Shown piece after piece: positions 28,710 to 36,498 of a DNA stretch of 64,000 bases. The position numbers and the translations under genes are program-made. This stretch comes from Saccharothrix espanaensis DSM 44229 (GTDB lineage Bacteria > Actinomycetota > Actinomycetes > Mycobacteriales > Pseudonocardiaceae). The first letter of the stretch is position 1. Each line of letters starts with the position of its first letter. The stretch is taken from the NCBI RefSeq assembly GCF_000328705.1, contig NC_019673.1, positions 7,575,501 through 7,639,500 on the forward strand, in the 5' to 3' direction. The notes under the pieces are model-generated. The model ran no database searches and had not been told where the DNA came from. It saw only the letters and a list, made by a program, of their open reading frames with translations.

Positions 28710-29483
28710 TCAGCGAACCTCCACGCCCGCGTCCCGCAGGCCCTTCTTGACCTCGGCGATCCGCAACGCACCGAAGTGGAACACGCTCGCCGCCAACACC
28801 GCGTCCGCACCGGCCTCGACGGCGGGCGGGAAGTCCGCGACGGTCCCCGCGCCGCCGCTGGCGATCAGCGGGACGTCGACCACCGCGCGCACCAGCTTGA
28901 TCAGCTCCAGGTCGAACCCTGCCTTGGTGCCGTCGGCGTCCATGGAGTTCAGCAGGATCTCGCCCACGCCCAGCTCCTGGCCGCGCGCCGCCCACTCCAC
29001 GGCGTCCAGCCCGGTCCCGCGCCGCCCGCCGTGCGTGGTCACCTCGAAGCCGGACGCCGTCGGCCGCTCGCCCTCGGGCACGCGCCGGGCGTCGACCGAC
29101 AGCACGATGCACTGCGCCCCGAACCGCCGCGACAACTCCCCGAGCAGCTCCGGCCGCGCGATCGCGGCGGTGTTCACCCCGACCTTGTCCGCACCCGCGC
29201 GCAGCAGCTTGTCCACGTCCTCGGGCGCGCGCACGCCACCGCCCACGGTCAGCGGGATGAACACCTGCTCGGCGGTCCGCCGGACCACGTCGAAGGTCGT
29301 CTCGCGGTCCGAGGAGGAGGCCGTCACGTCCAGGAAGGTCAGCTCGTCGGCACCTTCGGCGTCGTAGGCGCGGGCCAGCTCGACCGGGTCACCGGCATCC
29401 ACCAGGTCGGTGAAGTTGACCCCCTTCACCACCCGCCCCCGGTCCACGTCCAGGCAGGGGATCACGCGCACCGCGACTGACAT
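28710..29483 (-). CDS. hisF: Imidazole glycerol phosphate synthase cyclase subunit
   Basis: A 257-residue TIM barrel with the N-terminal catalytic Asp in VRVIPCLDVDRGRVVKGVNF, the second in LLNSMDADGTKAGFDLEL, and phosphate loops PLTVGGGVRAPEDVDKLL and PLIASGGAGTVADF. It pairs with HisH (32031-32669). ATG 29483 lies 7 nt after TAGGCT and lacks a Shine-Dalgarno, so it is likely leaderless. Confidence 0.97.
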   Translation of the reverse strand: MSVAVRVIPCLDVDRGRVVKGVNFTDLVDAGDPVELARAYDAEGADELTFLDVTASSSDRETTFDVVRRTAEQVFIPLTVGGGVRAPEDVDKLLRAGADKVGVNTAAIARPELLGELSRRFGAQCIVLSVDARRVPEGERPTASGFEVTTHGGRRGTGLDAVEWAARGQELGVGEILLNSMDADGTKAGFDLELIKLVRAVVDVPLIASGGAGTVADFPPAVEAGADAVLAASVFHFGALRIAEVKKGLRDAGVEVR

Positions 29484-29738
29484 GGGCGAAAGCCTACGGG
29501 GAGCGCCCCTCCGCGACGCTCCCGCACCCGCCGGCGCAGACGTGTGACCCACTCCGGTTCGACTCCACGGCCAAGTCGTGGTTCACTGGTAGTGGCTTTG
29601 AGGTTTTGTGTCCGTGTCATCCACGCTCGCGAACCGCATTTCGAGCGTGTGGTCCCTCCCGGTAAGGGAAGATCCCCCGCTTTGAAGCAGCCACGGCGAC
29701 GCACCAGCGCCGCCGGCATCTATACGAAGTGGGAAAAG

Positions 29739-29942
29739 ATGGCCCAGGGCACTGTGAAGTGGTTCAACTCGGAGAAGGGCTTCGGCTTCATCTCCCCCGA
29801 GGACGGCGGCGCGGACGTGTTCGTGCACTACTCGGAGATCCAGAGCAACGGCTACCGTAGCCTGGAAGAGAACCAGCGCGTGAGCTTCGACGTCGGCCAG
29901 GGCGCCAAGGGCCCCCAGGCCACCAACGTCCAGCCGCTCTAA
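29739..29942 (+). CDS. cspA: Cold-shock protein (CspA family)
   Basis: A 67-residue single OB-fold RNA chaperone. RNP1 is KGFGFI and RNP2 is VFVHYSEI. Its length and sequence (MAQGTVKWFNSEKGFGFI) are those of major actinobacterial Csp proteins. GGGAAAAG precedes ATG 29739. The 255-bp gap to hisF leaves room for a long 5' untranslated leader, as in other csp mRNAs. A strong terminator follows. Confidence 0.96.
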   Translation: MAQGTVKWFNSEKGFGFISPEDGGADVFVHYSEIQSNGYRSLEENQRVSFDVGQGAKGPQATNVQPL

Positions 29943-29951
29943 GTGCGCACG

Positions 29952-29983
29952 AGGCCGTCCTCCCCTCCGGGGGAGGGCGGCCT
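29952..29983 (+). terminator. Terminator of the cold-shock gene
   Basis: The stem AGGCCGTCCTCCCC / GGGGAGGGCGGCCT (one wobble pair) with a TCCG tetraloop starts 10 bp after the stop codon. Confidence 0.85.
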
Positions 29984-30060
29984 CACCCATATCCCCACCC
30001 CGCCGCAGGCTGGACCCATTCACCCTCCCGGTGTCAGCCGACCCCGCAACCCCGCCACCG

Positions 30061-30152
30061 CGACCCGGTCCAACACGACCCCGGTCCAACACGACCCCGG
30101 TCCAACGTGTGTCCGCCACCACGACCCCGGTCCAACGCGGCCCCGGTCTAAC
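30061..30152. repeat. Five copies of a 16-bp direct repeat
   Basis: ACGACCCCGGTCCAAC is exact at 30075-30090, 30091-30106 and 30121-30136. A 14-bp variant sits at 30061-30074 and a diverged copy (GCGGCCCCGGTCTAAC) at 30137-30152. A 14-bp spacer separates the third and fourth. The last copy supplies the TAACGT hexamer used as the -10 of the next gene. Confidence 0.85.
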
Positions 30153-30160
30153 GTGAGCCC

Positions 30161-30535
30161 ATGAGCCTCGGCGACGAGAAGTACCTCCTCCTCACGACCT
30201 TCCGCAAGAACGGCACCCCGGTGCCCACGCCCGTCTGGGCGGCCCGGAAGGGCGAGGCCATCCACGTCTGGTCCGCCGCCGACGCCGGCAAGGTCAAGCG
30301 CATCCGCAACAACGGCGATGTCACCCTCGCCCCCTGCGACTTCCGCGGCAACAAGACCGGCGAGAGCACCAACGCGAAGGCCACCGTCCTGGACGGCCCG
30401 GCAGGCGACGAGACCCGAACCCTCATCGCCCGCAAGTACGGCCTCATCGGCCGCCTGACCCTCCTCGGCAGCCGCCTCCGCCGAGGCAAGTCCGGCACCG
30501 TCGGCATCGAGATCCACCCGTCAACCAGCGGTTGA
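30161..30535 (+). CDS. PPOX-class F420-dependent oxidoreductase-like protein
   Basis: A 124-residue split beta-barrel protein with YLLLTTFRKNGTPVPTPVWA, IHVWSAADAGKVKRIRNN and VTLAPCDFRGNKTGE, typical of the small actinobacterial F420/flavin-binding PPOX class. The substrate is unknown. TAACGT lies 6 nt before ATG 30161 with no Shine-Dalgarno, suggesting a leaderless mRNA. Its 3' end overlaps the first operator half of the following gene. Confidence 0.88.
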   Translation: MSLGDEKYLLLTTFRKNGTPVPTPVWAARKGEAIHVWSAADAGKVKRIRNNGDVTLAPCDFRGNKTGESTNAKATVLDGPAGDETRTLIARKYGLIGRLTLLGSRLRRGKSGTVGIEIHPSTSG

Positions 30536-30569
30536 CCGCCCCACCCGTCAACCTAGAGTTGACGGGTGG
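30520..30569 (+). promoter_or_regulatory. Twin GTCAAC-N5-GTTGAC operators over a leaderless promoter
   Basis: Two inverted repeats of identical geometry occur: GTCAAC (30520-30525) N5 GTTGAC (30531-30536), and GTCAAC (30547-30552) N5 GTTGAC (30558-30563), exactly 27 bp apart. The second extends to perfect 12-bp arms, CCACCCGTCAAC and GTTGACGGGTGG. TTGACC at 30533-30538 and TAGAGT at 30554-30559 are candidate -35 and -10 elements, so both sites cover the promoter and the second covers the start codon. Confidence 0.7.
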
Positions 30570-31270
30570 TCACCACGCCGGTCCAGTTGACGGACCTGAT
30601 CGTCACCGTCGCCCAGGAACACCCCGACGTCCTGGGCCGGCTCGCCGCCGCCGTCCAGCTCAGCGCGCAGCTCACCGAACTGGGTGACCACCTGATCGGC
30701 CACTTCGTGGACGAGGCCCGGCGCGCCGGGGCGAGCTGGACCGACATCGGCGAGAGCATCGGCGTCACCAAGCAGGCCGCGCAGAAGCGGTTCGTGCTCA
30801 AGGAGTCGCCCGACCTCAAGCCGAGCTTCGACCGCTACACCGACCGCGCCCGGCGGGTCGTCGTCCTGGCCCGCCACCACGCGCGGTTCAGCGAGCGGAT
30901 CGGCACCGAGCACCTGCTGCTGGGCCTGATGGACGAGTCCGGCGGGCTGGCCGCCAAGACCATCGCCAAGTTCGAGGGCGCGGAGGGCACCACCCGGCTC
31001 GCCGTCCTCAACGCCCTGGACAACACCAGCCGGCAACGCCCGGACCCGCAGCCGTTCAGCGCCCACTGCAAGAAGGCCCTGGAACTGACCACCCGCGAAG
31101 CCCTCCGCCTCGGGCACACGTTCGTGGGCACCGAGCACATCCTCCTCGGCCTGCTGGCGGAGGAGGACGGCACCGCGGCCAAGGTGATGTCCACCACGGG
31201 CATCACCCGGGCCGCGGCCGAAGTTCACATCACCGAGGAGTTCACCAAGGCGATCAGCGCACGGCGTTGA
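30566..31270 (+). CDS. HTH plus double Clp-N domain protein
   Basis: A 234-residue protein. Residues about 50-75 (GASWTDIGESIGVTKQAAQK) look like a helix-turn-helix. Two Clp-N repeats follow: RRVVVLARHHARF...GTEHLLLGLMDE and KKALELTTREALRLGHTFVG...EHILLGLLAEEDG. It lacks AAA+ motifs, so it is not a protease chaperone but may sense or adapt Clp substrates. It probably binds the twin operators at its own promoter. GTG 30566 is 6 nt after TAGAGT, so the mRNA is likely leaderless. Its end overlaps hisA tail to tail by 17 nt. Confidence 0.85.
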   Translation: MVTTPVQLTDLIVTVAQEHPDVLGRLAAAVQLSAQLTELGDHLIGHFVDEARRAGASWTDIGESIGVTKQAAQKRFVLKESPDLKPSFDRYTDRARRVVVLARHHARFSERIGTEHLLLGLMDESGGLAAKTIAKFEGAEGTTRLAVLNALDNTSRQRPDPQPFSAHCKKALELTTREALRLGHTFVGTEHILLGLLAEEDGTAAKVMSTTGITRAAAEVHITEEFTKAISARR

Positions 31271-31985
31271 GCGCCTCGGGAAGGGTGAACGCGCCCGCGT
31301 AGAGCGCCTTGCCGACGATCGCGCCCTCGACGCCGTCCCGGGACAGGGCGGCCAACGCCACCAGATCGTCCACACTGGACACGCCGCCGGACGCGATGAC
31401 CGGCGCGTCGGTGCGGTCGCACACCTCGCGCAGCAGGTCCACGTTCGGCCCCTGCAACGTCCCGTCCTTGCCCACGTCGGTGACCACGTACCGGGCGCAC
31501 CCGTCGCGGTCCAGCCGGTCGAGCACCTCCCACAGGTCCCCGCCGTCCTGGGTCCACCCGCGAGCCGCCAGCCGGTGCCCGTCCGCCGTGATCCGGACGT
31601 CCAGCCCGACCGCGATCCGCTCGCCGTGCTCGGCGATCGCCTTGGCGCACCACACCGGGTCCTCCAGCGCGGCGGTCCCGAGGTTCACCCGGGCGCACCC
31701 GGTGGCCAGCGCGGCGGCGAGCGAAGCGTCGTCCCGGATCCCGCCGGACAGCTCCACCCGCACGTCCAGCTCGCCCACGACCCGCGCGACGAGCTCCCGG
31801 TTGCTCCCGCGACCGAAGGCCGCGTCGAGGTCCACCAGGTGGACCCACTCCGCGCCGTCGCGCTGCCACGCCAGGGCGGCGTCCAGCGGGGAGCCGTAGG
31901 AGGTCTCGGTGCCGGCCTCGCCCTGCACGAGTCGGACGGCTTGACCGGCGGCCACGTCAACGGCCGGAAGCAACGTGAAAGTCAC
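31254..31985 (-). CDS. hisA: Phosphoribosyl isomerase (HisA/PriA)
   Basis: A 243-residue TIM barrel with the acid/base Asp in LLPAVDVAAGQAVRLVQGEA, the SGGIRDDASLAAALATGCAR loop and DVGKDGTLQGPN. In actinobacteria this enzyme (PriA) also performs the TrpF reaction; no trpF is seen in the trp operon here, which supports that role. GTG 31985 is 6 nt after TAGGCT, so it is likely leaderless. It is 45 nt from hisH. Confidence 0.96.
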   Translation of the reverse strand: MTFTLLPAVDVAAGQAVRLVQGEAGTETSYGSPLDAALAWQRDGAEWVHLVDLDAAFGRGSNRELVARVVGELDVRVELSGGIRDDASLAAALATGCARVNLGTAALEDPVWCAKAIAEHGERIAVGLDVRITADGHRLAARGWTQDGGDLWEVLDRLDRDGCARYVVTDVGKDGTLQGPNVDLLREVCDRTDAPVIASGGVSSVDDLVALAALSRDGVEGAIVGKALYAGAFTLPEALNAVR

Positions 31986-32030
31986 GCGAACAGCCTAGTT
32001 GCCACCGGTGCCGGCGCACGGCCGCCCCCG

Positions 32031-32669
32031 TCAGCGGAAGCTGTGCAGCCAGTTCTCCAGGAGGTGCGCCCCGGCGTCCCCGGACTTCTCCGGGTGGAAC
32101 TGCGTGGCCCACAACGGCCCGTTCTCCACGGCGGCCACGAAGTCGTCGTCGCCGTGGGTGGCCCACGTCACCAGCGGAGGCCGGATCACCTCGGAGGGCT
32201 CCAACTCCCAGCGGCGAACCGCGTAGGAGTGCACGAAGTAGAAGCGCGTGTCGGCCGACAGCCCCGAGAACAACCGACTGCCCTCCGGGACCCGGACCGT
32301 GTTCCAGCCCATGTGCGGCACCACGGGCGCGGCAAGCCGCTCGACCGTCCCGGGCCACTCACCGCAGCCCTCGGTCAGCACGCCGTGCTCGATCCCCCGG
32401 TCGAACAGGATCTGCATACCCACGCAGATGCCCAGGACAGGTCGACCACCGGCGAGCCGCTCGCCGACGATCCGCCCACCCTTGACCGAGTTGAGCCCCT
32501 CCATGCACGCCGCGTAAGCCCCGACCCCCGGCACGACCAGCCCGTCGGCGTCCAGCGCGGCCCGCCGGTCGGAGGTGACCTCGACCGAGGCCCCGACCCG
32601 CTGGAGGGCGCGCTCGGCGGAACGCAGGTTGCCGGATCCGTAGTCCAGTACGACGACTCGTGGTGCCAC
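32031..32669 (-). CDS. hisH: Imidazole glycerol phosphate synthase glutaminase subunit
   Basis: A 212-residue class I glutamine amidotransferase. The nucleophile is in GICVGMQILFD, and the His/Glu pair is in QFHPEKSG. VLDYGSGNLRSAERAL is the N-terminal signature. It supplies ammonia to HisF. GTG 32669 is 6 nt after TAGCCT without a Shine-Dalgarno. Confidence 0.96.
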   Translation of the reverse strand: MAPRVVVLDYGSGNLRSAERALQRVGASVEVTSDRRAALDADGLVVPGVGAYAACMEGLNSVKGGRIVGERLAGGRPVLGICVGMQILFDRGIEHGVLTEGCGEWPGTVERLAAPVVPHMGWNTVRVPEGSRLFSGLSADTRFYFVHSYAVRRWELEPSEVIRPPLVTWATHGDDDFVAAVENGPLWATQFHPEKSGDAGAHLLENWLHSFR

Positions 32670-32678
32670 GACACCAGG

Positions 32679-33164
32679 CTAGGCCAACGGAGCCCCACCC
32701 TGCGTCACGGGCACCACGGGCAACACCGTGTTGATCGCCAACCCGGCCCGATCAGGAAGGGCCCGAACCCACGTGTCGGCCCGCCCCTGCGACACCAGCG
32801 ACCGGACCTCGGCCACGTCGGCGGGCAGCGCCAACTCCCCGGACACCGCCTTCAACCGCCACCACCCGACAACCCCCACCAACCGCCGAGCGGACCCGGA
32901 GAACCCGCTGGTCTCCCCGTCCGACCAGACCACCCCGCCCCGGAGGTCGTCCCACCGGACCAACACCCCGGACCCCCCGGAAACCTCCCGAACCCGCGAA
33001 GCGAACCGCTGCCCGGCAGCGAACCCGATCCCCAAGGGAGGCAACAACACCGTCCCGGACTCGACCGGCACCAACGCAGCAGGCCCGGCCACGGCCCGGT
33101 GCAACGCCAACTGCAACTCAGCCGTCGGCGCGTGTGTCCAGATCAGGGTTCTCGGCACGCTCAC
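32679..33164 (-). CDS. Hypothetical protein upstream of hisH
   Basis: A 161-residue soluble protein with PRTLIWTHAPTAELQLALHR, ALVPVESGTVLLPPLGIGFA and LVRWDDLRGGVVWSDGETSG. I recognise no domain. Codon usage is normal for the genome. Its stop is 9 nt from the hisH start, so it may be co-transcribed with hisH/hisA, although hisH has its own leaderless-type promoter element. CATGAT lies about 8 nt before GTG 33164. Confidence 0.65.
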   Translation of the reverse strand: MSVPRTLIWTHAPTAELQLALHRAVAGPAALVPVESGTVLLPPLGIGFAAGQRFASRVREVSGGSGVLVRWDDLRGGVVWSDGETSGFSGSARRLVGVVGWWRLKAVSGELALPADVAEVRSLVSQGRADTWVRALPDRAGLAINTVLPVVPVTQGGAPLA

Positions 33165-33646
33165 GACCAGAGATCATGCCCCAGACCGACCCCACCCGAA
33201 CATCCGACGCACGGACAACCCCAAACCACCGCCCAAAAGCCAGCACCACCCACCCAACGCCCAGCCCCCACGCCCACCCGTCCCCCACTCCACGTTCCCC
33301 CCAGCAACCACCCCCACCCCCCACGGCCACCCTCACCCCACCCACCCACCCACCCACACAATTCCCCGCAATTCATACAGACCCCCACCGAGTCGTGTTC
33401 TCCCCGTATGGCCTGCGCGCAGCGAACCGCGCTTTGCCAGGCTATGCAAGCACGCTTTTCGCTTGCGTAGCCTGGCAAAGGGTGGTTGTCTTCAGACCAG
33501 GACATACGGGGAGAACACGACGGACGCACTTCTCCCCCGGCGGCCTGCCCAGCGGCGAGCGTCGCTCTTATTCCCTAAACCCCAACCACCAACCCACCCA
33601 ACACAACAACCCCACCCCACCCCCCTCATCCCCACACCCCACACCT
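33165..33646. other. Intergenic region (480 bp) with nested inverted repeats
   Basis: No gene is supported. About 33190-33390 is a C/A-rich, low-complexity stretch (many CCCAC and CCACC runs), and 33570-33640 is similar. Between them lies the structured 130-bp element described at 33392-33521. Confidence 0.7.
33392..33521. repeat. 130-bp nested inverted-repeat element (possible MITE or RNA hairpin)
   Basis: The outer arms GTCGTGTTCTCCCCGTATG (33392-33410) and its exact complement (33503-33521) are 19-bp perfect, extending with one mismatch to 24 bp. An inner hairpin has arms CTTTGCCAGGCTATGCAAGC (33432-33451) and GCTTGCGTAGCCTGGCAAAG (33461-33480), with one wobble pair and a 9-nt loop containing TTTT. 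No target-site duplication is obvious. It lies between a transketolase-like gene and a hypothetical gene, both minus strand. Confidence 0.8.
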
Positions 33647-34594
33647 TCACACCGGATGCCCGAACAACCTCCGCACCGCCGCCGCAATCCCCAACACATC
33701 CAAATCATGGGCCGAATCATGGTCTTCGGCCGTGCCATAAGCCCGCAACTCGGATTCCCGCCGCACCCCCAACGCCCGCAACCGGTGCGGCACATCGGCC
33801 AGCGCCTCAGCCACCACATGCGCCGAAGTTCCAGCCAAGTACGGTTCCACCAACAACACATCAGCCCGCGAAGCAGCGACAGCGGCCCGCAGTCCACCCT
33901 CGTCGAACGGCCGGACCGACGTCGCGTACAGCACCGTCACGTCCACGCCCTCGGTAGCCGCGAGCACCGGTTCCAGCATCGGCCCGACCGCCAACACCAC
34001 ACCACCCGACCCGCGCCGAACCTCCGTCAACTTCCTGGAAACCGGATAAGCCCGGGAATTCTCCCGCAGCGACAACCGGATATAGACCCGGTCATCTCCG
34101 GCCAACGCCTCCCGCACCACTCCCTCGACCTCTCCGCCATGCCCCGGCACCACGATCCGCCACCCAGGCAAAGTGTCGAACAACGCAACATCCCCCGGTG
34201 CCTGATGGGTCCGCCCCCACACCGGGTCATCATAGGAACCGCCAATACTGACGAAAACTCCGCCCACGTCCTGGTGCCCGAAATCCAGCTTGATCTGCTC
34301 GAACGGTCGTTCCACCAGAAATGGCGCATACGTGTGGACCACCGGCCTCATCCCGCTGAGCGCGAGGCCACTTCCCACCCCCACCATCGCCTGCTCGCGA
34401 ATGCCGACGTTCACCACCCGGGGCGACGGCCGGAACACATCCCGTGAAATCTCCGCCAGCACCACCGCCACCCGCGGATCGTTCTCCATCACCTCCTCCA
34501 CCGTGTCCACAAACGCCTGCCGCATCGAAACCACGCCCGCCGTCCCCACCGAACCCACCGAACCCACCGCACTCACCGCACTCACCGCACTCAC
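33647..34594 (-). CDS. Transketolase C-terminal subunit (split type)
   Basis: A 315-residue protein covering the pyrimidine-binding and C-terminal transketolase domains: VNVGIREQAMVGVGSGLALS (cofactor Glu in the REQ motif), GRTHQAPGDVALFDTLPGW and TVLYATSVRPFDEGGLRAAV. It pairs with the upstream N-terminal subunit as an alpha2beta2 thiamine-diphosphate enzyme. GTG 34594 overlaps the partner's stop by 4 nt; ATG 34525 is an internal alternative. The first 24 codons are built from 9-bp repeats, each unit containing an in-frame GTG. Substrates are unknown. Confidence 0.88.
   Translation of the reverse strand: MSAVSAVSAVGSVGSVGTAGVVSMRQAFVDTVEEVMENDPRVAVVLAEISRDVFRPSPRVVNVGIREQAMVGVGSGLALSGMRPVVHTYAPFLVERPFEQIKLDFGHQDVGGVFVSIGGSYDDPVWGRTHQAPGDVALFDTLPGWRIVVPGHGGEVEGVVREALAGDDRVYIRLSLRENSRAYPVSRKLTEVRRGSGGVVLAVGPMLEPVLAATEGVDVTVLYATSVRPFDEGGLRAAVAASRADVLLVEPYLAGTSAHVVAEALADVPHRLRALGVRRESELRAYGTAEDHDSAHDLDVLGIAAAVRRLFGHPV
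34550..34594. repeat. 9-bp tandem repeats at the start of the transketolase C-subunit
   Basis: Five contiguous 9-bp units (CGAACCCAC x2, CGCACTCAC x3 on the plus strand) encode the N-terminal Ser/Ala/Gly-Val run. Unit length preserves frame. Confidence 0.85.
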
Positions 34595-35400
34595 GCCCCC
34601 TTCACAACCCGAGCCACCACGACCGACGGCCGCGACGAATCCACCCCGACGAACGCCGAGTACAGCGCTTCTTGATCACTTCCATCCACTGTGGACGAAG
34701 CCCATCCCTCGACCGCGAACCGGGTGGCCACCCCTCCGGGCCACCCGTGCGTGCCGGACTCGTTGTCCACCACCACGACCGTGAGATTCGACAACCCCAG
34801 CCGCCCCGCCAGGGCGATCGCCTCGTGGTTGCTGCCCTCGTCCAGCTCCGCGTCCCCGACCAGCACCACCACCCGTGCCGCGTCCCGCCCCTGCAACCTC
34901 AGCCCGACCGCCATCCCGACCGCGATCGGCAACCCGTGCCCCAACGACCCGCTGCTGATCTCGACCCCCGGCACCAGCACCCGGTCCGGGTGCTGCCCCA
35001 GCGGCGAATCCCACTGCGTCCACGTGTCCAAAGTGGATGGATCGAGGTACCCCTTGGCGGCCAGCACCGCGTAGTACGCCATCGGCCCGTGCCCCTTGGA
35101 CAACAGGAACCGGTCTCGATCCGGGTCGTCCACCCGCTCCGGCGACACGTTCAGCACCCGGTCGTACAGCACCCACAACACGTGCAGCGTCGACGCCGCC
35201 GCCCACTCGTGCTTCTCGTCCCCCGACATCCGCTCGAACAACGCCGGAATGGCCGCAAACCCCACTCCCGCTACTCCCACCTCACCCCCCACGCCGACCT
35301 CACCCCCGCCCAAGCCCGCACCACCCCCGCCCAGGCCCGACTGACGCGCGCCCACGCCCGCTTCGCTCCCGTTCAAGCCCGCTCCGCTCGCCACTGCCAT
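34591..35400 (-). CDS. Transketolase N-terminal subunit (split type)
   Basis: A 269-residue thiamine-diphosphate-binding subunit. It has DRFLLSKGHGPMAYYAVLA, SSGSLGHGLPIAVGMAVGLR and the VVLVGDAELDEGSNHEAIAL GDG-type motif, then VVVVDNESGTHGWPG. The first 45 residues are a Gly-rich repeat stretch (GLGGGGAGLGGGEVGVGGEV) not typical of the family. A GAGG lies just before ATG 35400. It is divergent from soxR, so the pair may respond to redox-cycling compounds. It is distinct from a full-length housekeeping Tkt. Confidence 0.88.
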   Translation of the reverse strand: MAVASGAGLNGSEAGVGARQSGLGGGGAGLGGGEVGVGGEVGVAGVGFAAIPALFERMSGDEKHEWAAASTLHVLWVLYDRVLNVSPERVDDPDRDRFLLSKGHGPMAYYAVLAAKGYLDPSTLDTWTQWDSPLGQHPDRVLVPGVEISSGSLGHGLPIAVGMAVGLRLQGRDAARVVVLVGDAELDEGSNHEAIALAGRLGLSNLTVVVVDNESGTHGWPGGVATRFAVEGWASSTVDGSDQEALYSAFVGVDSSRPSVVVARVVKGA

Positions 35401-35417
35401 GGACCTCACCCAACAAC

Positions 35418-35448
35418 TTCGACTTAGGTCGAGGTCAAGGCTTAGGAT
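35418..35448 (+). promoter_or_regulatory. soxR promoter with 19-bp spacer and SoxR-type dyad
   Basis: TTCGAC (35418-35423) and TAGGAT (35443-35448) are separated by 19 bp, the spacing typical of MerR-controlled promoters. A dyad TCGAC-TTAG-GTCGA is present. TAGGAT lies 6 nt before the soxR GTG. The same interval must contain the promoter of the divergent transketolase operon. Confidence 0.55.
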
Positions 35449-35454
35449 GGCGAG

Positions 35455-35916
35455 GTGAGCAAGCTGCCGGAGATGTTGACCATCGGCCAGGTCGCCGAGC
35501 GGAGCGGCGTGCCGCACACCGCGCTGCGGTTCTACGAGGAACGGGGGTTGATCGCGTCCGAGCGCACCGCCGGCAACCAGCGCCGGTACCCCCGTTCGGT
35601 GCTGCGCCGACTGGCGTTCATCCGCACGGCGCAACGCGTGGGCCTCAGTTTGGAGGACGTGCACGACGCCCTCGCCACGCTGCCCGACAACCGGACGCCC
35701 ACCAAGACCGACTGGAGCCGGCTCTCCACCACCTGGCAGACCGAGTTGGACGCCCGGATCGACGCCTTGATCCGGCTGCGCGACCGCCTCACGTCCTGCA
35801 TCGGCTGCGGCTGCCTCTCACTGCGGAGCTGCTTCCTGCACAACTTCGAGGACGAACAAGCCTCCGACGGTCCCGGCGCGCCCAAGCTGAAGCCCGCCAG
35901 CGAGGGCGGCACCTGA
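35455..35916 (+). CDS. soxR: Redox-sensitive transcriptional activator SoxR
   Basis: A 153-residue MerR-family regulator. The N-terminal HTH is LTIGQVAERSGVPHTALRFY. The C-terminal cluster ligands CIGCGCLSLRSC fit the CX2CXCX5C 2Fe-2S motif of SoxR. In actinomycetes SoxR responds to redox-active metabolites rather than to superoxide. GTG 35455 is likely leaderless. It faces a split transketolase operon and precedes kptA. Confidence 0.95.
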   Translation: MSKLPEMLTIGQVAERSGVPHTALRFYEERGLIASERTAGNQRRYPRSVLRRLAFIRTAQRVGLSLEDVHDALATLPDNRTPTKTDWSRLSTTWQTELDARIDALIRLRDRLTSCIGCGCLSLRSCFLHNFEDEQASDGPGAPKLKPASEGGT

Positions 35917-35980
35917 GCGAAAACAGGCTGGCACCGCACCGACCAGCCGTGCTGCACTGTGCGTCGTGCAAGAACGAGAA

Positions 35981-36496
35981 ATGATCCGCCTCTCCAAGCG
36001 GATGTCGAAACACCTGCGGCACAGCCCCGAGTCGGCGGGTCTCACCCTCGACCCCGCGGGCTGGGTCGACCTGGACACCTTCGTCCGAGCCCTGCGCACC
36101 ACCCACGACGACGTCTTGGAAGTGGTCGCCGGCAACGACAAGCAGCGCTTCACGATCGAGGACGGCCGGATCCGCGCCAACCAGGGCCACACCGTCGAGG
36201 TCGAACTCGACCTGCCCGTCGCCGAACCCCCGGCCGTCCTCTACCACGGCACGATCGCGAAGTTCCTGCCCGACATCCTGAACGAGGGCCTGCGCCCGAT
36301 GTTCCGGCACGACGTGCACCTGTCAGCGACCGTCGACACCGCAGTCCGGGTGGGTGCCCGCCGGGGCAAGCCGGTGATCCTCGAAGTGGCCGCCCACAAG
36401 ATGCGCGCGGACGGCCACGAGTTCCGAGTGAGCGCCAACAACGTCTGGCTGACCCAAGCCGTGCCGCCGCCCTACCTCAAGGTCTGGCACCGCTAA
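35981..36496 (+). CDS. kptA: RNA 2'-phosphotransferase (KptA/Tpt1)
   Basis: A 171-residue NAD+-dependent enzyme that removes a 2'-phosphate from RNA, making ADP-ribose 1'',2''-cyclic phosphate. Motifs: the Arg-His pair in RLSKRMSKHLRHSPESAG, LDPAGWVDLDTFVRAL, YHGTIAKFLPDILNEGLRPM and DVHLSATVDTAVRVGARRGK. I prefer ATG 35981 since homologues begin here; GTG 35966 is an in-frame alternative. Bacterial substrates are unknown. It is 64 nt after soxR on the same strand. Confidence 0.9.
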   Translation: MIRLSKRMSKHLRHSPESAGLTLDPAGWVDLDTFVRALRTTHDDVLEVVAGNDKQRFTIEDGRIRANQGHTVEVELDLPVAEPPAVLYHGTIAKFLPDILNEGLRPMFRHDVHLSATVDTAVRVGARRGKPVILEVAAHKMRADGHEFRVSANNVWLTQAVPPPYLKVWHR

Positions 36497-36498
36497 GA

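Noticed and set aside
30061..30152. CRISPR-like array of 16-bp repeats
   Set aside because: Repeats are mostly contiguous with no unique spacers of regular length and no cas genes are nearby.
30566..31270. ClpC/ClpA chaperone gene
   Set aside because: Only the Clp-N repeats are present; there are no Walker A/B motifs and the length is 234 residues.
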